The position numbers and the translations under genes were made by a program. The notes beneath the pieces were generated by a model. It was not told where the DNA came from and did no database searches. It was given only the letters and a program-made list of their open reading frames with translations. 64,000 nucleotides of DNA from Alloprevotella rava (GTDB lineage: Bacteria > Bacteroidota > Bacteroidia > Bacteroidales > Bacteroidaceae): assembly GCF_014195585.1 (NCBI RefSeq), contig NZ_JACICA010000001.1, positions 310,001-374,000 on the forward strand. The letters are read 5' to 3'. Positions 9,625-18,729 of the stretch are shown here, piece by piece. Position 1 is the stretch's first letter, and the number at the start of each line of letters is the position of its first letter.

Positions 9625-11523
9625 CTACTTGCGGAGAATCTTCTGCGTAGTTCCGTTACTCATGTTAACGATGTTCAGTCCGCGCTGTAGCTCGTTAAGT
9701 CTGCGTCCGTCAGTAGAGTAAATCGCCTGGATGTTTGCATTGGCTTCAGTAGTAGCCGTAGCAACTCCCGTACTTTCTTTCTTTGTGAAATATCCTGTTT
9801 CAGGATTCGCCATGGAGACATCTGTTTTACTTACATCGTAGGGAACTGCTCCTTTGAGTTTTTCACAAAAAAGGAACATCTGCATAGATTCTGCGCTCGT
9901 CCAAGTATTATTGCAATAGATGGTTTGTAGAGAATTGCATACATAAAACATTTTACGCATGTCTTGCACGTTCTTCGTCTTGAAGTTGGAGAGATCGAGG
10001 GAAGTTAAATTCTGGCAGCCCCAAAACATATAGCTCATATTTTTCACGTTCTCCGTCTTGAAGTTGGAGAGATCGAGGGAAGTTAAATTATGGCAGCCAG
10101 AAAACATTGAATTCATGTTTTGCACATCCTCTGTCTTGAAGCTGGAGAGATCGAGGGAAGTTAAACTTGAGCAGCCATAAAACATATAGCTCATGTCTTG
10201 CACGTCCTCTGTCTTGAAGTTGGAGAGATTGAGGGAAGTTAACCTTGAGCAGCCCTTAAACATTGAACCCATGTATTGCACGTTCTCCGCATTGAAGTTG
10301 GAGAGATTGAGGGAAGTTAAATTCTGGCAGGCCTCAAACATTGAACCCATGTATTGCACGTTCTCCGCATTGAAGTTGGAGAGATCGAGGGAAGTTAAAT
10401 TCTGGCAGCCATAAAACATTAAATTCATGTTTTGCACGTTCTCTGTATTGAAGTTGGAGAGATTGAGGGAAGTTAAATTCTGGCAGCCAGAAAACATTTC
10501 ATACATGTTTTGCACCTTCTCCGTCTTGAAGTTGGAGAGATCGAGGGAAGTTAAACTCTTGCAGCCATAAAACATATAGCTCATGTCTTTCACGTTCTCC
10601 GTATTGAAGTTGGAGAGATTGAGGGAAGTTAAACTTGAGCAGTCCCAAAACATTTTACTCATGTTTTGCACGTTCTCCGCATTGAAGTTGGAGAGATTGA
10701 GGGAAGTTAAATTCTGGCAGCCAGAAAACATTGCACTCATGTCTTGCACGTTCTCCGCATTGAAGTTGGAGAGATCGAGGGAAGTTAAACTTGAGCAGTC
10801 AAAAAACATCTCACTCATGTTTTGCACGTTCTCCGTATTGAAGTTGGAGAGATCGAGGGAAGTTAAATTCTGGCAGCCCCTAAACATCTCACTCATGTTT
10901 TGCACGTTCTCCGTATTGAAGTTGGAGAGATCGAGGGGAGTTAAATTCTGGCAGCCCCTAAACATCTCACTCATGTCTTTCACGTTCTCCGTATTGAAGT
11001 TGGAGAGATTGAGGGAAGTTAAATTCTGGCAGCCATAAAACATTTCACTCATGTCTTGCACGTTCTCCGTCTTGAAGTTGGAGAGATCGAGGGAAGTTAA
11101 ATTCTTGCAATGAGTAAACATTCCACTCATCGTAGTGACTTTAGATGTATTGAGATTTGTCAATCCTTCTATTTTCTTCAGTTTTTTTAAATTAAGAAAC
11201 CAATTCTTAGTGCTTTGGGGAAGATAGTTTTTGAACGAAGCATCGAAGACAGCGGTAGTAACTTTGGACTCTGACGTACCCCACGTTCCAGACCAAGCAG
11301 GGTATGTATTTCCATATCCACGCTTCGTCTCGCCAATTCCCCACACAGTACCCGTGCGGGATGATTTCTGATCGTCGTAGTAAAACGTTAGCGTTTTCTT
11401 GTCGCTGCTTTTCACAACATAGGCTTCCTTCTCCTGTGCTTGAGCGGACTGCGGAAGGAGCAACAAGGCCATGAACCATGCAAGGAACACAGCACAGAAA
11501 TTCTTGAGTAATTTTTTGTTCAT
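9625..11523 (-). CDS. BspA-like surface protein with 15 DUF285 leucine-rich repeats
   Basis: 632 residues. A signal peptide (about residues 1-29, ending AQA) is followed by a roughly 110-residue N-domain, then fifteen 26-residue repeats (residues 141-530) with consensus LTSLDLSNFxTENVQxMSxMFxGC. A degenerate sixteenth unit follows. DUF285/BspA repeats form extracellular solenoids; in oral Bacteroidales, BspA binds host fibronectin and fibrinogen. The tail has DGRRLNELQRGLNIVNM and ends KILRK, resembling the short C-terminal sorting-type tails of Prevotella secreted proteins. Adhesin function is inferred. The gene stands alone, with a terminator behind it and a long non-coding stretch in front. 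Confidence 0.85.
   Translation of the reverse strand: MNKKLLKNFCAVFLAWFMALLLLPQSAQAQEKEAYVVKSSDKKTLTFYYDDQKSSRTGTVWGIGETKRGYGNTYPAWSGTWGTSESKVTTAVFDASFKNYLPQSTKNWFLNLKKLKKIEGLTNLNTSKVTTMSGMFTHCKNLTSLDLSNFKTENVQDMSEMFYGCQNLTSLNLSNFNTENVKDMSEMFRGCQNLTPLDLSNFNTENVQNMSEMFRGCQNLTSLDLSNFNTENVQNMSEMFFDCSSLTSLDLSNFNAENVQDMSAMFSGCQNLTSLNLSNFNAENVQNMSKMFWDCSSLTSLNLSNFNTENVKDMSYMFYGCKSLTSLDLSNFKTEKVQNMYEMFSGCQNLTSLNLSNFNTENVQNMNLMFYGCQNLTSLDLSNFNAENVQYMGSMFEACQNLTSLNLSNFNAENVQYMGSMFKGCSRLTSLNLSNFKTEDVQDMSYMFYGCSSLTSLDLSSFKTEDVQNMNSMFSGCHNLTSLDLSNFKTENVKNMSYMFWGCQNLTSLDLSNFKTKNVQDMRKMFYVCNSLQTIYCNNTWTSAESMQMFLFCEKLKGAVPYDVSKTDVSMANPETGYFTKKESTGVATATTEANANIQAIYSTDGRRLNELQRGLNIVNMSNGTTQKILRK
9934..11103 (-). 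repeat. 15 x 78-bp coding tandem repeat (26-aa DUF285 units)
   Basis: Unit spacing is exactly 78 bp through the whole block. Units differ mainly at the K/N before TE, at Q/K D/N, and at the residues before MF. Nucleotide identity between units is high enough that slippage or recombination could change the copy number. Confidence 0.9.
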
Positions 11524-11817
11524 AAATTTTTCGCTTCCCCTTTTTGTCTCCTTGTCGTTCTGCTTTTTAGGAGTGCCGTATCGGGAAGTTGGGTAGGTTG
11601 AAATGAATAATGTTTATATTGTTTAGATTACACTGTGTCCGCCTTCTGGCTCTTTAGAAAGCAAAGCGGCAAGCATTTTTGTATTAAAAGTTATACATCT
11701 GCAAATATAAAGAAACTTTTAAATAATACAAAAAAATACATATTTTCCTTCATTAAGGCAGTGTACAAGCGAGCGTCGCACTGAAAGCGTTGAGGGAGAA
11801 ACTCCACACGAGCCGCA

Positions 11818-11940
11818 GTGGGTGCTGTGCAACGCTTCCTGCGTCGGAGGTTTGTGTCGTTGCCCATCCACGGGTTCACCCTTCGGGCATCACCCGCGGT
11901 TAAGCATGGTGTGTCCCCGCCGGGGACAGTGGGTGAGCAC
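11818..11940. repeat. GC-rich intergenic repeat, copy 1
   Basis: This 123-bp stretch recurs almost unchanged at 12629-12750. It contains three small dyads: CGACGC/GCGTCG-type, CCCTTCGGG, and GTCCCCG-C-CGGGGAC. There is no open frame of note. It is much richer in GC than the flanking DNA. Confidence 0.8.
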
Positions 11941-11964
11941 GAGGGAAGTCTATCTTACGCTTCC

Positions 11965-12272
11965 TCACACACATCGTAAAAAGTCTATGCACTATCGGTA
12001 GGCAACTCCACACATAGCTTCGTCAACACTAAGCCTGCAGCAAAATAGAGTAACTCACACCTCCGGCGGGGATAGTGAGGATGCGCGAGGAAGTCCTCTG
12101 CCCCTGCATATCGTGACAGTCTATAATCATACCATCGCCTCAGACACATCGAAAAAAGTCTATGTACAGTCTGTGACCAACTCCACCTACAGCTCTGTTA
12201 ATACTCCACCACTGCTCAGCCTCCACAGCCATAGTCATAGCAGTACAGAGTAACTGACGCCTCTGGCGGAGG
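11965..12272. repeat. Two diverged direct repeats in the long intergenic region
   Basis: About 11965-12070 and 12140-12272 share ACACATCG, AAAAGTCTATG, CAACTCCAC, AGAGTAACT and CTCCGGCGG/CTCTGGCGG in the same order. An inverted, shortened version of the GC-rich repeat core follows (about 12275-12326, CACCATGCTTAACCGCGGGT). The region 11524-13169 contains no convincing gene. Confidence 0.65.
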
Positions 12273-12628
12273 CGCACCATGCTTAACCGCGGGTGATACC
12301 CGAACGATAGTGAGGGCGAACCCGTGGAGAAGTGGACAGACAACAGCACTACCTTCCGACACCGGCGGTGTCGCACTGACAGCGTCGAGGGAGTATTCTC
12401 CCTCTCTCCTCCTAAGAAAATACTCGATTTTTGTCGTCACGTTGTCACGGAGGAGGGGAAGATGCTGATAGATAGAGACTTATATGCGTGACAACAATTT
12501 CTCTTTGTTGTCACACCGTTATCACGCGTTGTCACACACGTAATATATACGTTATCAAGTTGTTATGCTCAAAGTGTGACAACGTGACGACGTGACAACG
12601 AAAAAATGAAATCCTGGGAGAAGGAGAG

Positions 12629-12750
12629 GTGGGTGCTGTGCGACGCTTCCTGCGTCGGAGGTTTGTGCATCACTTCCCCACGGGTTCGCCCTTCGGGCAT
12701 CACCCGCGGTTACGCATGGTGTGTCCCCTCCGGGGACAGTGGATGAGTAC
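12629..12750. repeat. GC-rich intergenic repeat, copy 2
   Basis: A direct copy of 11818-11940 with scattered substitutions, for example GCGACGC for GCAACGC and TACGCATGG for TAAGCATGG. It keeps the same hairpin-forming segments, so it looks like a REP-type element. Confidence 0.8.
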
Positions 12751-12817
12751 GCTACATTGCTAAGGGGAGTGGGTATAATAAGCACGGCGGCGGAGAACCT
12801 TAGTCTATCCTCAAACA

Positions 12818-12887
12818 CAATAAGCGCGTGAGCGGATACAATAAGGCTGTGAGCTGACATCCTTATTGTATCTGAAAACGCAATAAG
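12818..12887. repeat. Phased CAATAAG/CTTATTG array, locus A
   Basis: Heptamers CAATAAG at 12818 and 12839, CTTATTG at 12862 and CAATAAG at 12881 give steps of 21, 23 and 19 bp. The same spacing rule holds at 22287-22377 and 30010-30100. A separate long hairpin (12913-12956, arms AAATAACCCC.. and ..GGGGTTATTT) lies just beyond. Confidence 0.8.
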
Positions 12888-13169
12888 GATATTTATGATA
12901 GCGCAGATTTTGAAATAACCCCTAAAAGTGAGACAGAAAACTTTTGGGGGTTATTTCGGGGTTAGCAGAAATGCAAACTGAAACTTCTGATACGTTCCTG
13001 AAACTTCAGTTGCTTATGATCAATCAAGTATTAGTGATAAACTTCAAAATCTGAAGCGTCAGAATCTTTTTTGAAAAACTCTTGATGGGGTGGAGTGGAG
13101 AAGGTGAAATATGTAAGCTGCGTAACAACAATAAAGAAGCGACTTAATGTGCGAATAATCTTTCTTGTG

Positions 13170-13532
13170 TTATTTTTTTATCTTGAGGCCGACAAATACT
13201 TCCTCATCGTGCTCTACTTGCTTTGTCAAGAGAAAATGCAAAATGTTGTCTTTCTCCTTAGAATCGGGTGTAAAATAATTCTGACTTACAGACCATCCAA
13301 GTTTTCCGAAGAAATTAAGTATGTCAACTGGTGAGTTGAAGATTTTTTTACTTCCGTCCTCGTTGATGATGTAGCCGCGCTTTTCTGTGCCTGCATCTAC
13401 AAAAGCTGATACTTTCTGCGAGAATAGTGCGGCATTATGAACAACAACTTCGCAATATGCTGCGTGAGTGGTTTGTGCTGTTACGTTGAGACTTGCAAGA
13501 ATAATAATAAGTAGTAATAAAAGTTTTCGCAT
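13170..13532 (-). CDS. Small secreted protein of unknown function
   Basis: 120 residues with a clear signal peptide (about 1-19, LLLLIIILASLNVTAQ). The mature part is about 100 residues with no cysteine pair or catalytic motif; it reads like a small alpha/beta domain (GYIINEDGSKKIFNSPVDILNFFG...). I do not recognise a family. It is flanked by long AT-rich non-coding DNA on both sides and has no operon partner. Signal peptide and frame support a real gene; function is unknown. Confidence 0.6.
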   Translation of the reverse strand: MRKLLLLLIIILASLNVTAQTTHAAYCEVVVHNAALFSQKVSAFVDAGTEKRGYIINEDGSKKIFNSPVDILNFFGKLGWSVSQNYFTPDSKEKDNILHFLLTKQVEHDEEVFVGLKIKK

Positions 13533-13762
13533 AATAAAAGTTATTTTGTTAATGATATGTGTTAGTTGTAGAGTTCGTTAGTTGATGAATTAGGTGTATT
13601 TGGATTTAATGTTACAAAAATAAGTGATTTGATAATAATGAAAGAAGAAAGTGTTGGAAAATATGATGGGTGAATAAATAATAGGAAGTGTATGAATGAT
13701 TTTATTTTCTTTTTGTTTGCCTATGATTTGCACTTTTTGTCTGTTTTTACATCAAAATAATA

Positions 13763-13801
13763 CAAAAAAGCGACTCAATGCGTAAAAACATTAAGTCGCT
13801 T
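13763..13801 (-). terminator. Terminator behind tRNA-Ser
   Basis: A 13-bp stem with one mismatch (AAGCGACTcAATG / CATTaAGTCGCTT) is followed on the minus strand by TTTTTTG, 18 bp after the tRNA 3' end. Confidence 0.75.
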
Positions 13802-13819
13802 GAAGTGTTGATAATGTGC

Positions 13820-13906
13820 GGAAAGGATAGGATTCGAACCTACGAAACCCTTTAGGGGTTTACACGCTTTCCAGGCGTGCCTCTTCAACCACTCGAGCAC
13901 CTTTCC
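13820..13906 (-). tRNA. tRNA-Ser (anticodon GGA)
   Basis: An 87-nt class II tRNA on the minus strand. The acceptor stem pairs GGAAAGG with CCTTTCC. The anticodon loop CTGGAAA gives GGA (reads UCC/UCU). The long variable arm is ACCCC-TAAA-GGGT-like and the T-loop is GTTCGAATC. No CCA is encoded. Confidence 0.95.
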
Positions 13907-14016
13907 TTGTGCGGTTGAGCAAAGACTTCTGCTGAAATCCGAGTGCAAAAGTACGCGAATACGATTGAAGTACCAAATTTTTGCTGAAGTTTTTTAAGGA
14001 AAGGGCCTCTCCAGGA

Positions 14017-15741
14017 CTATTTGAAGAGCGTGATGCTATCGCGTTGCGCAGCAGGAGTTGTCCAGTTTTCCGGAACGAATTTCCACTGGTTGAGAGCCTT
14101 GGGTGCGATGTCCTTTTGTTGACGAATTTCTTGCATGAGATAGTAGCGCAAATCTTTGTCCGTACTCCAAACAACGCGTTTAACGAGCTGCTCGCGTGGG
14201 ATGCCTGCCCCCTCAGTCATAAGGCCGCCACCACCGTTGCCGCGATAGCTGTTAACGGCTACACGATAGGTCTGCTTCAGATCGAACGGTTCGCCCGTTG
14301 CTAAGCTCTTGATGGTGATTTTCTGTCCGCGAGGTTTGGTAACATCCACTTCGTAGAGGATTCCCGCAGCACTGTCGAAGTTGTAGCTCGGAGTGCGCAG
14401 GCGCTGCCAGCTTTCTGGAGAATTGATGGTGCGGTCGTTGAAGAGCAGCAAATGGTCTGAGGGAGAGCTCATCTGCTGCGTCCAACCAGCATAACTATAT
14501 TCAAGGAAGTCTTTAATCTCTTGCCCCGTGAGCTGCATAACGTAGAGCATATTCTCAAACTTGTAGAGATTGAACATGTCGCTGACGCGGATTGTACCAA
14601 CAGGAATGCGGGCATCGAAACTAAGCGGTGCAACAAAAGAGATCTGAGCTCCCGTTATTTTCAGCTGTAGCTGATGGATGAAATCCACAAATGCTGAAGG
14701 GCCAAAGAAGGCGGGGCGAGTGGTGAGTTCGGTGGCGTTGTGGCCAATGACCTCTTGCGTGAATTTCTTTACGGCATCTATCTGCGGTTGGAAATGGGCG
14801 AGCATTTCGGGATTCACTTCCCATTGGTCGATGTCTTCCAAATGGCCAGTGGCGCTCTTGACGCTTACTTTCTTCCCATTCTTTTCCACAACGAGGTTTG
14901 CCACTGCTACGAAATGGGCATTAGCACCCGTGTTAAGAACAAGGACACTATCGCCATTGACATTGGCAATTTTGCGATTGGCCTTGCGGTGGTCGTGACC
15001 ACAAAGGATGAGATCGAAGCCCGGAACTTGTTGTGCCACTTGCAGAGAGGCGTTCTCATTTTTTGTTCCCGTGGCGTTTTCACGTCCCACACCGCTGTGG
15101 AAGAGTCCGATAACTATGTCGGCTTGGCGGCGCATTTCGGGCATATATTTACGGGCTACTTCCACCATGTCGTCAAAGCGCATCCCCGACCAAAGGTTTT
15201 CGGGGAGCCAGTTGGGGATACCCGTGGTGAGCAAACCTAAAACGGCAAAGCGCACACCGTCTTTCTTGATGATGGTGTAGGGACGCCAGTAGGGTTGGCC
15301 AGTGCTGGTGCGGATGATGTTTGCTCCCAGCATCGGCATGCGGCATTCTTTCGTCCAGCGGTCATAAACAGCGTGACCTGCCTCAATGTCGTGATTGCCT
15401 ACAGTGGCTGCATCATACTGCATATAGTTGAGCACTGAAGCGCAAGCGTGTTGGCTCACAGTGTCCATGAAGTTGTAATAGTAAGCGGAAGGTTGTCCTT
15501 GCAGAATATCGCCCGCATCGAGGAGCAACACGTGCTGTGGCTTCATGAGTTGTCGCTGTGCTTTTACGAACGAGTAGGCACGTATGAGCGAGCCTTCGCC
15601 CGGCTGCTGGTTGAGATAATCGTAGGGGAAATAATTACCATGAACATCGGTGGTTTCAAGAATTTTGAAACGAATTTCGCGCGGTTTGGCCGAAAGTGTG
15701 GTAGCAGTCAGCGCGAAAAGGAGAAGAAGAAAATGTTTCAT
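14017..15741 (-). CDS. 5'-nucleotidase / 2',3'-cyclic-nucleotide phosphodiesterase (UshA/CpdB family)
   Basis: 574 residues with a signal peptide (1-18, ending LSA). The N-terminal metallophosphoesterase domain shows DVHG, LLLDAGD, GNHD and CGHDHRK, the di-metal ligand set. The C-terminal 5'-nucleotidase domain has FENMLYVMQLTGQEI and the substrate loop NSYRGNGGGG, which favours the CpdB branch. It would hydrolyse nucleotides in the periplasm for salvage. It follows thyA and folA on the same strand with a 62-bp gap, so it could be co-transcribed with them. Confidence 0.85.
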   Translation of the reverse strand: MKHFLLLLFALTATTLSAKPREIRFKILETTDVHGNYFPYDYLNQQPGEGSLIRAYSFVKAQRQLMKPQHVLLLDAGDILQGQPSAYYYNFMDTVSQHACASVLNYMQYDAATVGNHDIEAGHAVYDRWTKECRMPMLGANIIRTSTGQPYWRPYTIIKKDGVRFAVLGLLTTGIPNWLPENLWSGMRFDDMVEVARKYMPEMRRQADIVIGLFHSGVGRENATGTKNENASLQVAQQVPGFDLILCGHDHRKANRKIANVNGDSVLVLNTGANAHFVAVANLVVEKNGKKVSVKSATGHLEDIDQWEVNPEMLAHFQPQIDAVKKFTQEVIGHNATELTTRPAFFGPSAFVDFIHQLQLKITGAQISFVAPLSFDARIPVGTIRVSDMFNLYKFENMLYVMQLTGQEIKDFLEYSYAGWTQQMSSPSDHLLLFNDRTINSPESWQRLRTPSYNFDSAAGILYEVDVTKPRGQKITIKSLATGEPFDLKQTYRVAVNSYRGNGGGGLMTEGAGIPREQLVKRVVWSTDKDLRYYLMQEIRQQKDIAPKALNQWKFVPENWTTPAAQRDSITLFK

Positions 15742-15803
15742 ATTGTTAGTCTTATTATTAATTTTCTTAGTGAAAAGGCAGAAGATAACTATTTTTTGAC
15801 TGT

Positions 15804-16298
15804 TTATTTACCTTTTCTGACATAGTCGACAAAGTCGAACGGTACGGCGTTGCGCTCATCGGCATCGTGATGTTCTCTACTGGTTTCTTGCCATTGCGTA
15901 GCATCGAATTCGGGAAAGAATACATCCGCTTCGGCAGGAACAGCCTGCACTTCTGTCAGGCAAAGACGCTGAGCAAGGGGAAAGGCTTCGGCATAAACGG
16001 ATGCACCGCCAATGATGTAAACGTCCTCGTCAGTTTGGCAAGCGCTCAGAGCTGCTTGGAGTGAGGGGAACACTTCCGCTCCAGGGAGTTGGAGCGAAGC
16101 ATTGCGACTCAAAACAATGTTGCGACGATTGGGTAAAGCTCCTTTCGGCAGTGAGTCGAAAGTGCGCCGCCCCATAATGATGGTGTGCCCCGTGGTAAGA
16201 ACCTTGAAGCGTTTCAAGTCGGCACTGAGATGGAACAACAGGTTGTTATGATAGCCGATACCCCGATTTTGGGCAACAGCACAGATGATGGTGAGCAT
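15804..16298 (-). CDS. folA: Dihydrofolate reductase
   Basis: 164 residues. It starts MLTIICAVAQNRGIGYHNNLLFHLSADLK, matching the IGxxNxLxWxLxxDxxxFK region of DHFR. It then has IIMGRRTFDSLP and DVYIIGGASVY (NADPH-binding GG). It regenerates tetrahydrofolate after thymidylate synthesis, and thyA is the next gene upstream (60-bp gap, same strand), a standard pairing. Confidence 0.95.
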   Translation of the reverse strand: MLTIICAVAQNRGIGYHNNLLFHLSADLKRFKVLTTGHTIIMGRRTFDSLPKGALPNRRNIVLSRNASLQLPGAEVFPSLQAALSACQTDEDVYIIGGASVYAEAFPLAQRLCLTEVQAVPAEADVFFPEFDATQWQETSREHHDADERNAVPFDFVDYVRKGK

Positions 16299-16358
16299 AT
16301 ATATAAGGAATCAGTAAGGAGCTAAAAAGCGAGGGAGAAAGGAGGAGAAAAATTGATT

Positions 16359-17153
16359 TCAGACTGATACATCCGCCTTTATATGTGGCCAAGGATCGTA
16401 GTTTTCCAGTTCGAAATCTTCAAAGTGGAAGTTGAAAATGTCCTTTACTTCGGGATTCAGTTTCATAGTTGGGAGAGGGCGCGGAGTTCGCGTGAGTTGC
16501 AAGCGCGCTTGTTCCAGATGGTTGAGATAGAGATGCGTGTCGCCCGTAGTGTGAACGAAGTCGCCAGCGCGGAGTCCGCACACTTGCGCCATCATCTGCA
16601 AGAGAAGTGCATACGAAGCAATGTTGAACGGCACTCCCAAGAACGTGTCGGCCGAACGCTGATAGAGTTGGAGCGACAGGCGGCCATTAGCCACGTAGAA
16701 CTGAAAGAGCATGTGGCAGGGAGGTAAGGCCATGTCCGCCACTTCGGCCACATTCCACGCCGAAACAACGATGCGGCGCGAATCTGGGTTGTTGCGAATC
16801 AGGTCAACCGCTTGCTGGATTTGGTCGATAGTGCCGCCGCGGTAGTCGGGCCACGAACGCCACTGGTGGCCATAGACGGGGCCCAGTTCACCGTTCTCGT
16901 CGGCCCATTCGTTCCAAATGCGCACGCCGTTGTCCTGCAAATACTTCACGTTCGTACTGCCCTGCAAGAACCAAAGCAGTTCGTGGATGATGGATTTCAG
17001 ATGTAGTTTCTTCGTGGTGAGGAGTGGGAAACCCTCCTCTAAATTGAAGCGCATCTGATGACCGAAGACGCTCTTCGTCCCCGTACCAGTGCGGTCAGTC
17101 TTCTCAACACCGTTGTTGAGAATCTCCTGGAGCAAGTTGAGATATTGTCTCAT
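16359..17153 (-). CDS. thyA: Thymidylate synthase
   Basis: 264 residues, the same length as the E. coli enzyme. Cys146 in [11 protein letters not shown] is the catalytic nucleophile. Other signatures are [39 protein letters not shown] and [10 protein letters not shown]. It converts dUMP to dTMP using methylene-tetrahydrofolate. It is first in a probable thyA-folA-nucleotidase unit and divergent from the methyltransferase at 17241. The 87-bp gap contains TANNTTTG-type boxes on both strands. Confidence 0.97.
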   Translation of the reverse strand: MRQYLNLLQEILNNGVEKTDRTGTGTKSVFGHQMRFNLEEGFPLLTTKKLHLKSIIHELLWFLQGSTNVKYLQDNGVRIWNEWADENGELGPVYGHQWRSWPDYRGGTIDQIQQAVDLIRNNPDSRRIVVSAWNVAEVADMALPPCHMLFQFYVANGRLSLQLYQRSADTFLGVPFNIASYALLLQMMAQVCGLRAGDFVHTTGDTHLYLNHLEQARLQLTRTPRPLPTMKLNPEVKDIFNFHFEDFELENYDPWPHIKADVSV

Positions 17154-17240
17154 TGTTTGATTTTTTTCGGCTGCAAAAGTACCAAAAAAAGACTAACTTT
17201 GCCGACAAAGAAAGAATTAAGTAGCAGCAAAACCCTTGAT

Positions 17241-18611
17241 ATGACAACCACAGAAAAGATAGCATTGCCTGCGGAATTTGTCTCAGAAATGACAAACCTG
17301 CTGGGAGCAGACGGAGCCCGCCAACTTTTTGAGGGGCTTGAAACGCCTTGCCCTACGAGTGTTCGCTGCAATGAAGCAAAGGGCTACGACACCGACGGAG
17401 AGCCCGTGGCGTGGTGCCGAACAGGCCGATATCTCAGCGAGCGCCCGCAATTCACGTTCGATCCCTTGCTCCACGCTGGTTGCTACTATGTGCAAGAAGC
17501 TGCATCCATGTTTGTGGAGCAGGCTTTCAAGGCAATGGGCGAATGTCCGCAACGTTTGCTCGACCTCTGTGCTTCGCCCGGAGGGAAGAGTACGCTCTGG
17601 CGTTCGCTTCTGCCCGATGGCGCATTGCTCGTTGCCAACGAACCGCTGCGGCAGCGGGCGATGGTGCTGGCGGAGAACTTGGCAAAATGGGGACAGCCTG
17701 ATGTTGTGGTTAGCAATGCCTATCCTGCCGATTTCGCTCCGCTGACGGGGTTCTTCGATGTTATTGCTGCGGACGTGCCCTGCTCTGGCGAAGGTATGTT
17801 CCGTAAGGATATGGGAGCGCGCACCGAATGGTCGCTGGAGAATGTCAGGAAATGTGCCGAATTACAACGCAGTATCATTGCCGATGTTTGGCCTGCGCTC
17901 CGACAAGGCGGTTTTCTCGTTTATAGCACCTGCACTTTCAATCGCTCCGAGGATGAAGACAACGTGTCTTATATATGTGATGAATTGGGCGCAGAACTGG
18001 TTCGTCTGGATGTGCCTGAAGAATGGAATGTGATGGGCGATACCACCGGACGGGGGCTTCCTGTTTATCATTTTCTCCCAGGGCAGAGTCGCGGCGAGGG
18101 CTTCTTTTTGGCTTTGCTCCGCAAGACGAGCACGACGGCGGGCGGTGGCAACCGAAAGCATAAGAAAGGTGTGCGCGAACTGCCGTTGAGAAATGCGAGC
18201 AAGCTGAGCGGTTGGTTGCAGAACGAAGCTGACTATAAATTCTATGCGTCCGATGATTCACACGTGGCAGCTGTTCGTAAGTCGCTCTATGAGGATGTGC
18301 AACGCCTTCGCATTCATCTAAAAACAGTTTGGGCAGGCGTTTTGCTGGCTGAAGCAAAGGGGCAAAAATGGGTACCGCAGCAGGAATTGGCTCTCTCGCA
18401 AGCCCTCGCTCCCGAAGCCTTTCCGCGCGTGGAGCTCTCGCTCGATGAAGCGCTTGCTTACTTGCGCCGAGATGCTATCACAGTAGACGCTCCGCGCGGG
18501 TATGTCATTGTGACCTATCAAGGACATCCTCTCGGTTTTGTGAACAATCTCGGTGCACGTGCCAATAATCTATATCCGCCCGAGTGGCGCATCCGTAAAC
18601 AGTTGCCTTAG
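17241..18611 (+). CDS. rRNA (cytosine-C5) methyltransferase, RsmF/NOP2-Sun family
   Basis: 456 residues from the ATG at 17241. The frame is open further upstream, but that would run into thyA, and the ATG start fits the family. The SAM-binding motif is LLDLCASPGGKST. The two family cysteines are in DVPCSGEG and YSTCTF. A C-terminal RsmF-type extension (about residues 300-456) follows, ending LGFVNNLGARANNLYPPEWRI. It probably methylates 16S rRNA; the exact cytosine cannot be read from the sequence. Confidence 0.9.
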   Translation: MTTTEKIALPAEFVSEMTNLLGADGARQLFEGLETPCPTSVRCNEAKGYDTDGEPVAWCRTGRYLSERPQFTFDPLLHAGCYYVQEAASMFVEQAFKAMGECPQRLLDLCASPGGKSTLWRSLLPDGALLVANEPLRQRAMVLAENLAKWGQPDVVVSNAYPADFAPLTGFFDVIAADVPCSGEGMFRKDMGARTEWSLENVRKCAELQRSIIADVWPALRQGGFLVYSTCTFNRSEDEDNVSYICDELGAELVRLDVPEEWNVMGDTTGRGLPVYHFLPGQSRGEGFFLALLRKTSTTAGGGNRKHKKGVRELPLRNASKLSGWLQNEADYKFYASDDSHVAAVRKSLYEDVQRLRIHLKTVWAGVLLAEAKGQKWVPQQELALSQALAPEAFPRVELSLDEALAYLRRDAITVDAPRGYVIVTYQGHPLGFVNNLGARANNLYPPEWRIRKQLP

Positions 18612-18729
18612 TCGCAATCTTTTCTTTGTCTTATGAATCAACGCACAAGACCTTTCGTTTCACCTCTTTATTACGCATAAAAACACCTTCTTTTTTCACA
18701 TCAGAAAAAGAAGGAAAAGAATCTCCATT

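Noticed and set aside
10583-11038. Repetitive plus-strand frame over the BspA-like gene
   Set aside because: It is the shadow of the 78-bp coding repeats; the minus-strand frame has a signal peptide and the DUF285 consensus.
12140-12440. Minus-strand frames in the repeat-rich gap
   Set aside because: They are short, overlap the repeats and show no coding signature or promoter.
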